Positions 44,618-57,378 of a DNA stretch of 64,000 bases are shown here, piece after piece. The stretch comes from Rhodospirillum sp. GTDB taxonomy: Bacteria; Pseudomonadota; Alphaproteobacteria; Dongiales; Dongiaceae. Under the pieces are notes generated by a model. That model did no database searches, was not told the DNA's origin, and saw only the letters and a list, made by a program, of their open reading frames with translations. Position 1 is the stretch's first letter, and each line of letters opens with the position of its first letter. The translations under genes were made by a program, and so were the position numbers. The stretch covers positions 186,001 to 250,000 of the forward strand of contig PNKY01000001.1 in NCBI GenBank assembly GCA_013822765.1. Reading direction: 5' to 3'.

Positions 44618-45502
44618 CTATGCGCCCATCTTGCCTTCGAGCAGCTGCTTCTGCTCCTGGAACAGCGCGACCAGCGCGTCCATGACGCGGCGCACGCGCG
44701 CCAGCTCGCGCAGGTCGCGATGCACCAGCAGCCATTGGTCCGCCGACACCTCCTTGAGCACCGGGCCGACGCGGCGCAGCACGGGATCGGTGTCGCCGAG
44801 ATAGCATGGGAGGACAGCGAGTCCGGCGCCGCCACGCAGAGCGTCGTGCAGCACCAGCCAGTTGTTCACGCGCATAGCAGGCTTGGCGCCTTCCAGCAGC
44901 TCCAGCATCCAGCTTTGGCCCGGCATATAGGTGTGATCCTCGTCGAAGCCGACCCACGGCATGCGGCGCAGCTTGTCGCGCGCAGGGCTGACCGCCATGT
45001 CCGCGTGTCCGTAGATCGCAAAGGCGGCGCGCCCGAGCTTGCGGGTCACCAGGCTGGCAAGGTCCGGCACCTGCTCGCGGATCAGGAGGTCGGCCTCGCG
45101 CCGCGACAGGTTGGCGAGCATGTGGTTGGCGCTGAGCTCGAACTCGACGCATTGCAGATTGTGCCGCAGCCGCACCAGGTGAACGGCGAGGAACCCGGTC
45201 ATTGCCTCGTGGGCGGAGATGCGCACCGTGCCGTGCGCCGGATCGGTCATGCCAGCGCTGCGGCGATGGATCGAATCGGCGGCGCGCTCCATGGATTCGG
45301 CGTCCGCCAACAGGCCCTCGCCGGCCTCGGTCAGCACATAGCGGTCGGGCAGGCGGTCGAACAGCCGCGCGCCGATCGAGTCCTCCAGCGCCTTGACCCG
45401 GCGCGCGACCGTCGGATGGCTGACGTCGAGCTGCTTGGCAACCGCCGTCAGCTTGCCGGCGCGCGCCAGGGTGAGGAAAACGTGCAGGTCGTCCCAATTC
45501 AT
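44618..45502 (-). CDS. LysR-family transcriptional regulator
   Basis: A 294-residue LTTR. The N-terminal winged helix-turn-helix reads 'MNWDDLHVFLTLARAGKLTA' then 'VAKQLDVSHPTVARRVKALE', and a periplasmic-binding-like effector domain fills ~90-294. ATG 45502 is the canonical LTTR start ('MNWDDL'); 13 more in-frame codons upstream are unlikely. It is divergent from the fused ABC exporter, and the shared 129-bp region holds a GAACA-N4-TGTTC inverted repeat, so it may control the exporter. The inducer is unknown. Confidence 0.92.
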   Translation of the reverse strand: MNWDDLHVFLTLARAGKLTAVAKQLDVSHPTVARRVKALEDSIGARLFDRLPDRYVLTEAGEGLLADAESMERAADSIHRRSAGMTDPAHGTVRISAHEAMTGFLAVHLVRLRHNLQCVEFELSANHMLANLSRREADLLIREQVPDLASLVTRKLGRAAFAIYGHADMAVSPARDKLRRMPWVGFDEDHTYMPGQSWMLELLEGAKPAMRVNNWLVLHDALRGGAGLAVLPCYLGDTDPVLRRVGPVLKEVSADQWLLVHRDLRELARVRRVMDALVALFQEQKQLLEGKMGA

Positions 45503-45576
45503 GGCGGCTCTGTCCAGGAATGTCAGGAGTGGACTGTTCAATAATTTACAGCCGATGCTCCGATTTGTCGAATGCG

Positions 45577-45590
45577 GAACATTGCTGTTC
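45577..45590. promoter_or_regulatory. Inverted repeat, candidate LysR-type operator
   Basis: GAACA (45577-45581), four bases, TGTTC (45586-45590) form a perfect dyad between the LysR gene and the ABC exporter it diverges from. LTTR sites are usually short interrupted dyads in this position. The site is seen; the binding is inferred. Confidence 0.4.
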
Positions 45591-45631
45591 AGCCTACCGT
45601 GCTCGCCTGTGATGATCTAGAGGTTTCAATC

Positions 45632-48600
45632 ATGCATATCGAGCCGAGGCTTTGGACCTTCACCCGCGGCGTCCGGCTGCGCATCGCCTGGACCGTGCTG
45701 ATCGGACTCATTGCCGGCGCTCTCGGCGTCGCGCGCCTCGGCCTGCTGGGCTGGCTGATCGGCGCCCTGTTCGCTGGCCAGAGCCTCGCGCAATTGCTGC
45801 TGCCGACCGCCGCCATCGCCGGGGTCATGGTGCTGCGCGGCGTGTTCGAGCATTGGCGCGCCATGATCGCGCACGAGACCGCCGCGCGGGTGCAAGTTTC
45901 CCTGCGCCGCGTCATCTACGAGAAGATCGCCTCGCTCGGCCCGGGCGCGGTCGGGCGCCAGCGCTCCGGCGCGCTCACGCTGTCGCTGATCGACGGGGTC
46001 GAGCAGCTCGAGACCTATTTCGGCCAGTTCCTGCCGCAGTTCCTGATCTCCCTTCTGTCACCGGTCCTGATCTTCGCGGCCATCGCCTTCATCGACCTGC
46101 CGGTCGCGGCGGTCATGCTGGCGTTCGCGCTGATCGCCTTGTTCGCGCCGGCGCTGTGGCACAAGTTCGACGTGGCGCGCTCGCTGGATCGGCAGAAGGC
46201 CTACGCCACCTTCGCCGCCGAGTTCCTCGATTCGATCCAGGGCCTCGCGACGCTGAAGGCGTTCAACCAGAGCAAGGCGCGCGGCGACCATCTGGACCGC
46301 GAGGCCAAGAGCCTGTTCGAGCGCACCATGTGGGTGCTGGCGACCAACGTGCTGGCGCGCGGCATCACCGACAGCGCGATCGCCTGCGGCGCGGCCGCCG
46401 CGCTCGCGCTCGGCGCGTTCCGGGTCGAGGCCGGCACGATGGAGCTGTCGGCGCTGCTCATCATCCTGATGCTGGGCATCGAGATCTTCCGTCCGATGCG
46501 CGAGCTGCGCACGGTGCTGCACCAGGGCATGGTGGGCATGTCGGCGGCGCAGGGCCTGTACCAGATACTCGACAGCCGGCCGCTGATCGAAGACGCGCCG
46601 GCGGCGCCGCTGGCGCAGTCGCTGGCCCCCAGCCTCGCGTTCGAGGGCGTGCGCTTCCGCTATCCCGGTACCGCCCGCCTGGTGCATGACGGTCTCAGCT
46701 TCGCGGTGGCTCCGGGCGAGCGCATCGGCGTGGTCGGCGCGTCCGGCGGCGGCAAGTCGTCGATCGTTCGCCTGCTGCTGCGCTTCTACGATCCGGTCGA
46801 GGGCGCGATCCGCCTCGGCGGCCACGATCTGCGCCAGCTGTCGTTCCAGCAGATCCGCGGCATGATCTCGGTGGTCAACCAGGACACCTTCCTGTTTCAC
46901 GGCACGGTCGAGGCCAACATCCGCATGGGCCGCCCAGACGCGAACGATGACGATGTCCGCGCCGCTGCTTCGGCCGCCAACATCCACGATTTCATCGCGG
47001 CCCTGCCCAACGGCTACGACACTGTGATCGGCGAGCGCGGCATCAAACTGTCCGGCGGCCAGCGCCAGCGCATCGCGATCGCGCGTGCGATCTTGCGCGA
47101 CTCGCCCATCTTGGTGCTGGACGAAGCGCTGTCCGCGGTCGATGCCGAGAACGAGGCGTTGATCCAGATTGCGCTGGACCGTCTGATGCGCGGACGCACC
47201 ACGCTCATCTTCGCGCATCGCCTCTCCAGCGTGATCGACTGCGACCGCATCCTGGTGTTGTCGGATGGCCAGGTGGTCGAGAGCGGCCGCCACGAGAGCC
47301 TGATGAAGGCCGGCGGCATCTATGCACGGCTGATGGCGGAGCAGGCGCGCGACGCGACTGCCGAGCCGGTCGTCGATGCAGCGCCGACCGAAGCCGCAGC
47401 GCCGGAGATGATTGCGCACATCCCCGATGCCGGCCTGAAGCCGGTGACCGAAGGCATCATCAAGGCGGAAGGCCTCAACTGGCTGCAGCTGATCGCGGCG
47501 CTGATGACTCTGGTCATGCACTGGAAGGGCCGCCTGACACTCACCTTCCTGTTCGGCGTGCTGCGGGTGTTGGCCTTCATCGGCGTCGGCATCCTGAGCG
47601 CGCTGGTGGTGCTCGACCTGAAGAACGGCGATCCCTACAGCCACTGGCTGTGGGCGCTCGCGGTGGTGGCGCCGCTCTCCGGCCTGCTGCATTGGCTGGA
47701 ATCCTGGATCGCCCACGACATGGCATTCCGCCTGCTGGCGGACATGCGGATCGACGTGTTCCGCAAACTCGATCAGCTGGCGCCGGCCTATCTGGTGCGC
47801 CGGCGCACCGGCGATCTGATGGCGCTCGCCACCCATGACATCGAGCTGGTCGAGTATTTCTTCGCCCACACCGTCGCGCCCGCCTTCGTCGCCGTCCTGG
47901 TGCCGGGCGTGGTGCTGGTATGGCTCGGCATCAGCTCGCCGTGGCTGCCGCTGGCGCTGCTGCCGTTCCTGGCCGCAGTCGGGCTGTGTCCGTTCCTGCT
48001 GCGCGGCAAGGTCGACCGGCTCGGCTCCGAAGCGCGCGAAGCGGCCGGCGAGCTCGGCGCCTTCGCAGTCGATTCGGTGCAGGGCCTGGGCGAGATCGTC
48101 GCCTTCCAGCAAGAGCAGAATCGCACGCGCGCGCTCGATGCGCTGTCGCAGCGGCATGTGCAGCTGCGCCTGCCGTTCTACCGCGAGCTGACCTTGCAAG
48201 GCAGCCTGCTCGAGATCTTCACCGGCCTCGGCGGCCTCGCGGTCGTGATCGCCGGCGCGCTGTTGATGCAGCAAGGCGCGATCGATCCTGCAGTCTTGCC
48301 CTTGCTCACCCTGCTGGCGATGGCGGCGTTCCTGCCGGTGTCGGAGATTGCGCAGATCGGCCGCCAACTCGCCGACACACTGGGCGCGACCCGGCGCATC
48401 TACGGCCTGATGAACGAGCCGGTGCCGGTGCAGGACGGCGCGGGCGCGGCCATCCCGCAGCGCAGCGCGGCGCTGTCGGTGCGCGGGGTCGACTTCACCT
48501 ATTCCGGACAGAACCGCCGCGCCCTCAGCGACGTCTCGTTCGAGATTCCCGCCGGCAAGACGGTAGCACTGGTCGGCATGTCCGGCGCCGGCAAGACCAC

Positions 48601-49216
48601 GCTGGCGCAGCTGCTGATGCGCTTCTGGGATCCGGACAACGGGTTGATCGAGCTCAACGGCGTCGACCTGCGCGCCTACAAGATCGACGCCGTGCGCAGC
48701 GGGATCGCGCTGGTCGCGCAGGACACCTATCTCTTCAACGACACGCTGCGGCGGAACATCCTGATCGCCAAGCCGGAGGCCCGTGCGGAAGACCTGAACG
48801 CCGCGATCCGCCACGCCTCGCTCGAGGATCTGGTTGCGACGCTGCCGGACGGCCTCGACGCGCCGGTGGGAGAGCGCGGCATGAGCCTCTCCGGCGGCCA
48901 GCGCCAGCGCGTCGCGATCGCGCGCGCCTTCCTCAAAGATGCGCCGATCCTGATCCTGGACGAAGCGACCTCGCATCTCGACGCCCTCAACGAGCAGGCG
49001 GTGCGCCATGCGCTCGACCTGCTGCAGGCCGACCGCACCACCATCGTGATCGCGCACCGCCTGTCGACCATCCGCAATGCCGACATCATCGTCGTGCTGC
49101 AGGACGGCCAGGTGAAGGAGATCGGCGACCATGACAGCCTGGTCGCTCGCGCCGGGCTCTATGCCCAGCTGGTGTCGCGGCAGTTCGCCTCGGCCTACGC
49201 CTCGGCGGCGCAGTAG
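45632..49216 (+). CDS. Fused double ABC exporter (TMD-NBD-TMD-NBD), 1194 aa
   Basis: A complete type-IV ABC exporter in one chain, CydDC- or MsbA-like in layout. First half: TMD ~15-300 and NBD ~335-580 (Walker A 'GASGGGKSSIV', signature 'LSGGQRQRIAIA', Walker B 'ILVLDEALSAVD'). Second half: TMD ~630-940 and NBD ~970-1185 (Walker A 'GMSGAGKTTLA', signature 'LSGGQRQRVAIA', Walker B 'LILDEATSHLD'). Both ATP sites look competent. Bacterial half transporters are normally separate, so the fusion is notable. Start ATG 45632 has AGAGG at a suitable distance; an in-frame ATG at 45572 is possible. Substrate unknown. Confidence 0.9.
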   Translation: MHIEPRLWTFTRGVRLRIAWTVLIGLIAGALGVARLGLLGWLIGALFAGQSLAQLLLPTAAIAGVMVLRGVFEHWRAMIAHETAARVQVSLRRVIYEKIASLGPGAVGRQRSGALTLSLIDGVEQLETYFGQFLPQFLISLLSPVLIFAAIAFIDLPVAAVMLAFALIALFAPALWHKFDVARSLDRQKAYATFAAEFLDSIQGLATLKAFNQSKARGDHLDREAKSLFERTMWVLATNVLARGITDSAIACGAAAALALGAFRVEAGTMELSALLIILMLGIEIFRPMRELRTVLHQGMVGMSAAQGLYQILDSRPLIEDAPAAPLAQSLAPSLAFEGVRFRYPGTARLVHDGLSFAVAPGERIGVVGASGGGKSSIVRLLLRFYDPVEGAIRLGGHDLRQLSFQQIRGMISVVNQDTFLFHGTVEANIRMGRPDANDDDVRAAASAANIHDFIAALPNGYDTVIGERGIKLSGGQRQRIAIARAILRDSPILVLDEALSAVDAENEALIQIALDRLMRGRTTLIFAHRLSSVIDCDRILVLSDGQVVESGRHESLMKAGGIYARLMAEQARDATAEPVVDAAPTEAAAPEMIAHIPDAGLKPVTEGIIKAEGLNWLQLIAALMTLVMHWKGRLTLTFLFGVLRVLAFIGVGILSALVVLDLKNGDPYSHWLWALAVVAPLSGLLHWLESWIAHDMAFRLLADMRIDVFRKLDQLAPAYLVRRRTGDLMALATHDIELVEYFFAHTVAPAFVAVLVPGVVLVWLGISSPWLPLALLPFLAAVGLCPFLLRGKVDRLGSEAREAAGELGAFAVDSVQGLGEIVAFQQEQNRTRALDALSQRHVQLRLPFYRELTLQGSLLEIFTGLGGLAVVIAGALLMQQGAIDPAVLPLLTLLAMAAFLPVSEIAQIGRQLADTLGATRRIYGLMNEPVPVQDGAGAAIPQRSAALSVRGVDFTYSGQNRRALSDVSFEIPAGKTVALVGMSGAGKTTLAQLLMRFWDPDNGLIELNGVDLRAYKIDAVRSGIALVAQDTYLFNDTLRRNILIAKPEARAEDLNAAIRHASLEDLVATLPDGLDAPVGERGMSLSGGQRQRVAIARAFLKDAPILILDEATSHLDALNEQAVRHALDLLQADRTTIVIAHRLSTIRNADIIVVLQDGQVKEIGDHDSLVARAGLYAQLVSRQFASAYASAAQ

Positions 49217-49225
49217 GAGATCGCG

Positions 49226-52573
<3,348 letters not shown>

Positions 52574-52725
52574 CCGATCAATGTGGCCATTGCCTGTGCC
52601 GCCCCTTCTTCCGACGGAGAAGGGGCCTAAGGGTCATTGTCAGCCGCGATCGTGGATAATTCCTTTACCCGGCCGACTCAGCCAGGGATATCAACGGTCA
52701 GCATAGTTAATTTTGGCCGGTCCGT

Positions 52726-52737
52726 TACCGTACGGTA
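52726..52737. promoter_or_regulatory. 12-bp perfect palindrome upstream of the kinase
   Basis: TACCGTACGGTA is self-complementary and lies in the AT-richer 250-bp region between the kinase start (52573) and the mtgA stop (52824). It could be a regulator site for the kinase gene. A single palindrome of this size is weak evidence. Confidence 0.25.
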
Positions 52738-52823
52738 CTCGATATCACGCCGTCATTCGGTCACCACGCGCAGACGGACGGGCGTTGCGACCTCACACGT
52801 ATTTGTGACGAATTGTAGGAGTC

Positions 52824-53573
52824 TCACCTGACGCAAGGATCGTCCGTGGGATCCGCCACATCGTTCATCTGGGCCTGGATCTGGCCGGCGCGGCGCGAGA
52901 CGTAGGCGCCGGGCTTGCCGGCATTGTATTTCCGCGGATTGGGAAGGGCGGCGGCGAGCAGGGCCGCCTCGCGCCGCGACAGCTCGGCAGCGGATTTATG
53001 GAAATGATGCTGGGCGGCCGCCTCCGCGCCATAGACCCCGGGCGCCCATTCCACCACGTTGAGATAGACCTCGAGGATGCGCTTCTTGCCCCACATGCCT
53101 TCGATCAGGATCGTGAAATAGGGCTCGACCGCCTTGCGGGCATAGCGCGTCACCGTCGTGTCGCCCGGCCAAAGAAAGGTGTTCTTGGCGGTCTGGTTGC
53201 TGATCGTGCTGCCGCCGCGCAGCCGGCGTGACTTCTCGTTGTGGCGCAGGGCCTTCTGGATCGCGGTGAAATCGAAGCCCCAGTGCGAGCAAAAGCCGGC
53301 GTCCTCGGCCGCGATCACCGCGCGAACCAGGTTGGGCGAGATCTCCTCGTACGGCACCCAGTCCTTGGAGATCCAGTTGCCCTCGAACAGGCGGATCACC
53401 ATCAGCGGCGTCAGCAGCGGCGGCACGATCCGGTAGATCGCGGCGAGGACAACGGTAATCGCGACGAACAGCAGGATCGCGCGGCCCAGCCAGCGCAGGC
53501 TGCGCCGGATCAGCCCGCCGCGCCGTCGCGTGGTTGAAGAGCGAAGCAAGGGGTCAGCCAGCGGATCATCCAT
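52824..53573 (-). CDS. mtgA: Monofunctional peptidoglycan glycosyltransferase
   Basis: A GT51 enzyme of 249 residues that polymerises lipid II into glycan strands at the inner membrane. A membrane helix ('WLGRAILLFVAITVVLAAIY', ~29-48) anchors the domain. Catalytic motif 1 is 'RAVIAAEDAGFCSHWGFDF' with the essential Glu, followed by 'RRLRGGSTISNQTAKNTFLW' and 'KKRILEVYLNVVEWAPGVYG'. ATG 53573 gives the expected short cytoplasmic tail; 42 further in-frame codons upstream overlap the divergent mmcB region. It is divergent from mmcB with 82 bp between starts. Confidence 0.95.
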   Translation of the reverse strand: MDDPLADPLLRSSTTRRRGGLIRRSLRWLGRAILLFVAITVVLAAIYRIVPPLLTPLMVIRLFEGNWISKDWVPYEEISPNLVRAVIAAEDAGFCSHWGFDFTAIQKALRHNEKSRRLRGGSTISNQTAKNTFLWPGDTTVTRYARKAVEPYFTILIEGMWGKKRILEVYLNVVEWAPGVYGAEAAAQHHFHKSAAELSRREAALLAAALPNPRKYNAGKPGAYVSRRAGQIQAQMNDVADPTDDPCVR

Positions 53574-53655
53574 TGCCGGTCTTGATACTGACGCACGCTG
53601 GCCGCGACAAGGGCAAGGGTTGCGGAATCCAAGAGGATCGTCGGAGGATGACGCC

Positions 53656-54105
53656 ATGACCGATCCGGATCCGGAATTTCCTGCAACGGCGGCGCGCATC
53701 CTGCGCGGCGCGACCAGGCTGCTGGAGGGCCTCGGCTATGCCGCGATCGCCGAATACACCCTCGGCAACGGCCGGCGCGCCGACATCCTCGCGATCGACG
53801 GCGCCGGGCAGGTGACGATCGTGGAGATCAAGTCCTCCCGCGCCGATTTCGCCGCCGACCACAAGTGGCGCGACTACCTCGAATTCTGCGACCGGTTCTA
53901 TTTCGCGGTCGAGCCGGACTTTCCGCTTGGCCTGCTGCCGGAGGAGGTCGGCCTCATCTGCGCCGACGCCCATGGCGGCTCGATCCGCCGCGAAGGCGCG
54001 CTGCAACCCATCAACGGCAACCGCCGCCGGAGCCTCATTCTCGGCGTCGCCCTCACCGCCAGCCGCCGCCTAGCGCGCGTCGCCGATCCGGAGTTGCCGT
54101 GGTGA
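53656..54105 (+). CDS. mmcB: MmcB-family putative DNA-repair endonuclease
   Basis: A PD-(D/E)XK nuclease-fold protein of 149 residues. The core reads 'RRADILAIDGAGQVTIVEIKSSRADFAADHKW', giving the Asp, Glu-x-Lys metal-site arrangement, followed by 'YLEFCDRFYFAVEPDFPLGLLP'. In Caulobacter, MmcB is an SOS-linked protein needed for survival of mitomycin C damage. Start ATG 53656 has GGAGG nine bases upstream. I did not find a clear alphaproteobacterial LexA box (GTTC-N7-GTTC) in the 82-bp upstream region. Confidence 0.85.
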   Translation: MTDPDPEFPATAARILRGATRLLEGLGYAAIAEYTLGNGRRADILAIDGAGQVTIVEIKSSRADFAADHKWRDYLEFCDRFYFAVEPDFPLGLLPEEVGLICADAHGGSIRREGALQPINGNRRRSLILGVALTASRRLARVADPELPW

Positions 54106-54130
54106 ATTTTCTGATCTCTCCTAAGGAGAG

Positions 54131-54235
54131 CCTCCCCCCAAATTGGGGGAGGGTAGGAGGGGGCAGCGAGCGAAGGCTCGTTCCAATTGCGCGGCGGCTT
54201 CCCCCGCCCTAACCCTCCCCCGTGTCGGGGGAGGG
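54131..54235. repeat. Paired CCTCCCCC/GGGGGAGG palindromes, bidirectional terminator region
   Basis: Two hairpins: CCTCCCCC (54131-54138) with GGGGGAGG (54145-54152), and CCCTCCCCC (54213-54221) with GGGGGAGGG (54227-54235). Sequences just inside them (GGAGGGGGCAGC, GCTTCCCCCGCCC) are also roughly complementary. They fill the space between convergent mmcB and the HD-GYP gene. This is a common alphaproteobacterial intergenic repeat; a partial relative lies at 60791-60816. Confidence 0.85.
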
Positions 54236-54266
54236 GATTCCGTTCGGGAGCCGAGGCGAATTTCCG

Positions 54267-56447
54267 CTACTGCTCCGCCGCCGTCACGTCCGCGAGCTGG
54301 GCGCGGCCGTCGCGGTTGTCGAGGTAGTTGACCAAAGCCGCCACCACGCGGCGGTCGTAGGCCTTGCCGGCTTCCTTGAACAGGATCTCGAGCGCGGCAT
54401 CCATCGACATGCCCTGGCGGAACGCCCGGTCGCTGGTCATGCCGACCAAGGCGTTGGCGACGCCGATGATGCGCGCGGTGATCAGGATGTCCTCGCCCTT
54501 GAGGCCGCGCGGGTGGCCGCTGCCGTCCCAGCGCTCCTGCGCCTGGCGCAGCGTTTCCACCACCGGCCCATCGAACTCGATGTCCTGGATGATATCGGCG
54601 CTGACCTGCACCGAATTGCGCAGCAGCTTGCGCTCCTCCTCGGTCAGGTCGCCGGTCTTGGCCAGCACCTCAGGAGGAATCATGATCTTGCCGAGGTTGA
54701 GCAGGTTGGCGGCGCTTTCCGCGGTGTCGATCTCGGTCTCGGTCAGGCCCATCTCGCGCGCCACCGCCCGCGCCACGCGCGCCACCCGGGTCGAATGGTT
54801 GGCGGCATAGGGATCGCGCCGGTCGACCACGCTGACCAGGGTCTTGACCAGGTTCTGCAGGGTGCGGGCGCGCTTCTCGCGCTCGGTCACCACGTCGGTG
54901 ATGTCGTGCTCGACCGTCAGCACGCCGGCGGTCGCGCCGGAGCGTTCCTTGAGCGGGATGTGCTCCGACTGCAGCACCTTGAGGCCTTCGTCGTTCTCCA
55001 GCCGTGCCACGTTGTTGACGGCGGTGCCGATCTTAAGCGCCTGCTCGTTCAACTCGAGATAGCGCTTGGCGCTCGCCGGGCCCATGACGGCAGCGATGTC
55101 CTTGTTCAGCATTTCGGCCGGCGTGATGCCGGCGCCGGCGCTGGCCTGGGCGTTGGCGAAGCGGTAGCGGTTCTGGGTGTCGAGAATGAAGATGCTGGTC
55201 GGCTGGCTGTCGGTGACCAGCTGCAGCAGGTCCTTCTGCGCCTCGTAGCTGTTGGCCAGGATCTGCGCGCGGGTCGCCGCCTCCGACGCCCGGCGCGACG
55301 AGCCGTGGCGCCACACCGCGATGATGGCGATCGCGATCACCAGCAGCGCCAGGGCCAGAATGGCCGCAAGCGTGCGGAAACGGGTATCGGCGGCGCCCAG
55401 CGCTTCCTCGTAGTCGACGGTGTACATCAGCACCCACGGCGCGCCCGTGATGGCCCGTGCGACCACCACCACGCGCCGGCCGTTATAATCCCGCAGGTCG
55501 GGTGCAAAGCCATTGCTCTCGGTGACGGCAAAGGCCGCATCCAGGTTGGGCGTCGACATTTCCATGGACATCCCGGGCGGCTGCGGCGTTTCGCCCGGCC
55601 GCATGACCGGCGAGAGATACCTCACCTTGTTCCCGTCTCTGGTGAGCAGCACGGTGGTCGCCGAGCGCGTGGTGTCGCCGGGCTGGTGTAGCAGGGCGTA
55701 GAGTTCCTCGCCCACCCGCTTCACGCCAACGATGCGGCCGATCTGGGCGCTGGTGGCCTGGTCGGATTGCACCGCAAACAGCGGCACCACGAAAGTCATG
55801 GTTGGCTCGCCGCGCGCATCGATGGTGAGTGGACCGGTTGCGGATCGGCCGGGCGCGACCGAGTCGACGAAATCCCGCAACGCGCCATCGAACGGCGGCG
55901 CATCTGGCGACGCCGCCACGATGTCGCCGGCGCTGTTCACGATCAGGATTCCGCCGGAGGCCACGTTGGGCGCGTTGAAGCCGGGCTGTTGCTCATCGCT
56001 GGCTTCGCCGAAGCCGCCACGGGTCGCGGCCACCAGCAGAAGATTGCGCAGATACTGGCGGAAGCCTTCGACCTGGTCCTGCTGCTCTGGATCGGTGCTG
56101 AACTCGTCGATCGAGCCGACATAGAGCTGGACCGACTCGTTCTCGGCGAGCGCGTTGAGGTCGGCCATGTTGCCGGCGAGCCAGCGGTTTACTTCGGCCA
56201 CGCGGCTGTCGGCGACGATGCCGAGGCGCACCTGCCATTGTGTCAGCTCGCGCTGGCGCGCTTCGTCCACGAAGCGGTTGATGGCCCAGACGCCGACGAC
56301 GCCCAGCACGACCAGGATGATCGCTGGAAACAGGATCTTGAGGTCGAGGCCACGTTTCGGAGCGCCGGAATCGAACATTCCACCGGCGGTTTCCCCCTTG
56401 GCTCCCCCATCCGCCCTCGTCTGCGGGCTTGCGCCACGCTCAGCCAC
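54267..56447 (-). CDS. Membrane dCache-PAS-HD-GYP protein with degenerate active site
   Basis: A 726-residue sensor: helix ~37-57, extracytoplasmic dCache (~60-345), helix ~358-378, PAS (~400-515) and HD-GYP (~525-712). His551 ('NHSTRVARVAR') is kept. The HD dyad, however, reads Leu583-Asn584 ('NLLNLGKIMIPP'), HHE reads Ala636-Gln637-Glu638, and GYP reads GHP (644-646). Most metal ligands needed for c-di-GMP hydrolysis are therefore absent, and the domain probably acts as an effector or binding module. It is divergent from the LapG-like protease gene. Confidence 0.9.
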   Translation of the reverse strand: MAERGASPQTRADGGAKGETAGGMFDSGAPKRGLDLKILFPAIILVVLGVVGVWAINRFVDEARQRELTQWQVRLGIVADSRVAEVNRWLAGNMADLNALAENESVQLYVGSIDEFSTDPEQQDQVEGFRQYLRNLLLVAATRGGFGEASDEQQPGFNAPNVASGGILIVNSAGDIVAASPDAPPFDGALRDFVDSVAPGRSATGPLTIDARGEPTMTFVVPLFAVQSDQATSAQIGRIVGVKRVGEELYALLHQPGDTTRSATTVLLTRDGNKVRYLSPVMRPGETPQPPGMSMEMSTPNLDAAFAVTESNGFAPDLRDYNGRRVVVVARAITGAPWVLMYTVDYEEALGAADTRFRTLAAILALALLVIAIAIIAVWRHGSSRRASEAATRAQILANSYEAQKDLLQLVTDSQPTSIFILDTQNRYRFANAQASAGAGITPAEMLNKDIAAVMGPASAKRYLELNEQALKIGTAVNNVARLENDEGLKVLQSEHIPLKERSGATAGVLTVEHDITDVVTEREKRARTLQNLVKTLVSVVDRRDPYAANHSTRVARVARAVAREMGLTETEIDTAESAANLLNLGKIMIPPEVLAKTGDLTEEERKLLRNSVQVSADIIQDIEFDGPVVETLRQAQERWDGSGHPRGLKGEDILITARIIGVANALVGMTSDRAFRQGMSMDAALEILFKEAGKAYDRRVVAALVNYLDNRDGRAQLADVTAAEQ

Positions 56448-56597
56448 TGTCCGCTCCTCGCGTCTTCTGTTTGAACAGGTTGGGACAATACTCTACAACC
56501 TAGCATGATCTTTGGGTTGGGCCAATTAACGCCTTCTTAACCGTAAATGCACAGTTTGGCCGGAATGCGCGCGAGTCAGCGCGCCAGGGCGGCGGGC

Positions 56598-57251
56598 ATG
56601 GAACACCGGGGACCGAGATATTCCGCAGCGCATTGGCCCGGCCGCGTCATGGCGGCCGCGAGCGTGCTCGTCATGCTGCTCGGCGTCGCGCCGGCGGAGG
56701 CGCGTAAATATCCCAAGATCTTCGGCTCGATCGAGTTGTTCTCGACCAAGACCACGCGCTTTCCCAAGTGGCTCGGCATGCTCGACCGGTTCCAGAACGG
56801 TGGCAAGGCGTGCGAGAGCGCAACCTGCACGGTCAAGGGCTGGAACGAGTTCATCGCCGAACTCAAGGGCCAGGATCTCAAGACCCAGCTGAAGGAAGTG
56901 AACCGCGCCTTCAACGCGCACAAGTACATCCTCGACATCAAGAACTGGGGCGAGGAGGACTATTGGGCGACGCCGTACCAGTTCCTGAAGAAGCACGGCG
57001 ATTGCGAGGACTATGCGATCTCCAAATACTTCACGCTGAAGGCCCTGGGCGTGCCGGTCGACGACATGCGCGTGGTCGCGTTGCAGGACCAGAACCTCAA
57101 TCTCGGCCACGCCGTGCTGGTGGTCTATGTCGGCGACCAGCCGATGCTGCTGGACAACCAGATCGCCTCGGTGGTGCCCGCCAACTCCATCAAGCACTAC
57201 AACCCGGTCTTCTCGATCAACGAATCCGGCTGGTGGCTGCACCGCCGCTGA
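56598..57251 (+). CDS. LapG-like periplasmic transglutaminase-type cysteine protease (BTLCP)
   Basis: An exported BTLCP of 217 residues from the chosen start. A signal peptide ends 'GVAPAEARK'. The catalytic triad is Cys136 ('KKHGDCEDYAI'), His171 ('NLGHAVLVV') and Asp186 ('LLDNQI'). 'FGSIELFSTKTTRFPKWLGM' near the N terminus is typical. In Pseudomonas, LapG cleaves surface adhesins when c-di-GMP is low, being held by LapD. Neither a LapA-like adhesin nor a canonical LapD is in the window, but degenerate c-di-GMP proteins flank it. In-frame ATGs at 56547 and 56565 are alternative starts. Confidence 0.88.
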   Translation: MEHRGPRYSAAHWPGRVMAAASVLVMLLGVAPAEARKYPKIFGSIELFSTKTTRFPKWLGMLDRFQNGGKACESATCTVKGWNEFIAELKGQDLKTQLKEVNRAFNAHKYILDIKNWGEEDYWATPYQFLKKHGDCEDYAISKYFTLKALGVPVDDMRVVALQDQNLNLGHAVLVVYVGDQPMLLDNQIASVVPANSIKHYNPVFSINESGWWLHRR

Positions 57252-57378
57252 GCCGCCACTTTTGCCGGACCGACACCAAGGCGTGGATATCACCTGCCCG
57301 AATCTTAGCAGTTCATTTACCATGAGGCTCGCAAGGTGACGGCTGGGGTGCCATGAGGCGCCGTCGGGTGTGGGCCGG

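Noticed and set aside
45576..45601. GGAAC-N17-CGTG as an EcfG promoter for the fused ABC exporter
   Set aside because: The -10 element deviates (CGTG for CGTT) and the same bases form a dyad better explained as a regulator site.
46058..49132. 1024-codon minus-strand open frame opposite the fused ABC exporter
   Set aside because: No motif and His/Arg/Gln-rich shadow composition; the plus strand carries two full sets of ABC motifs.
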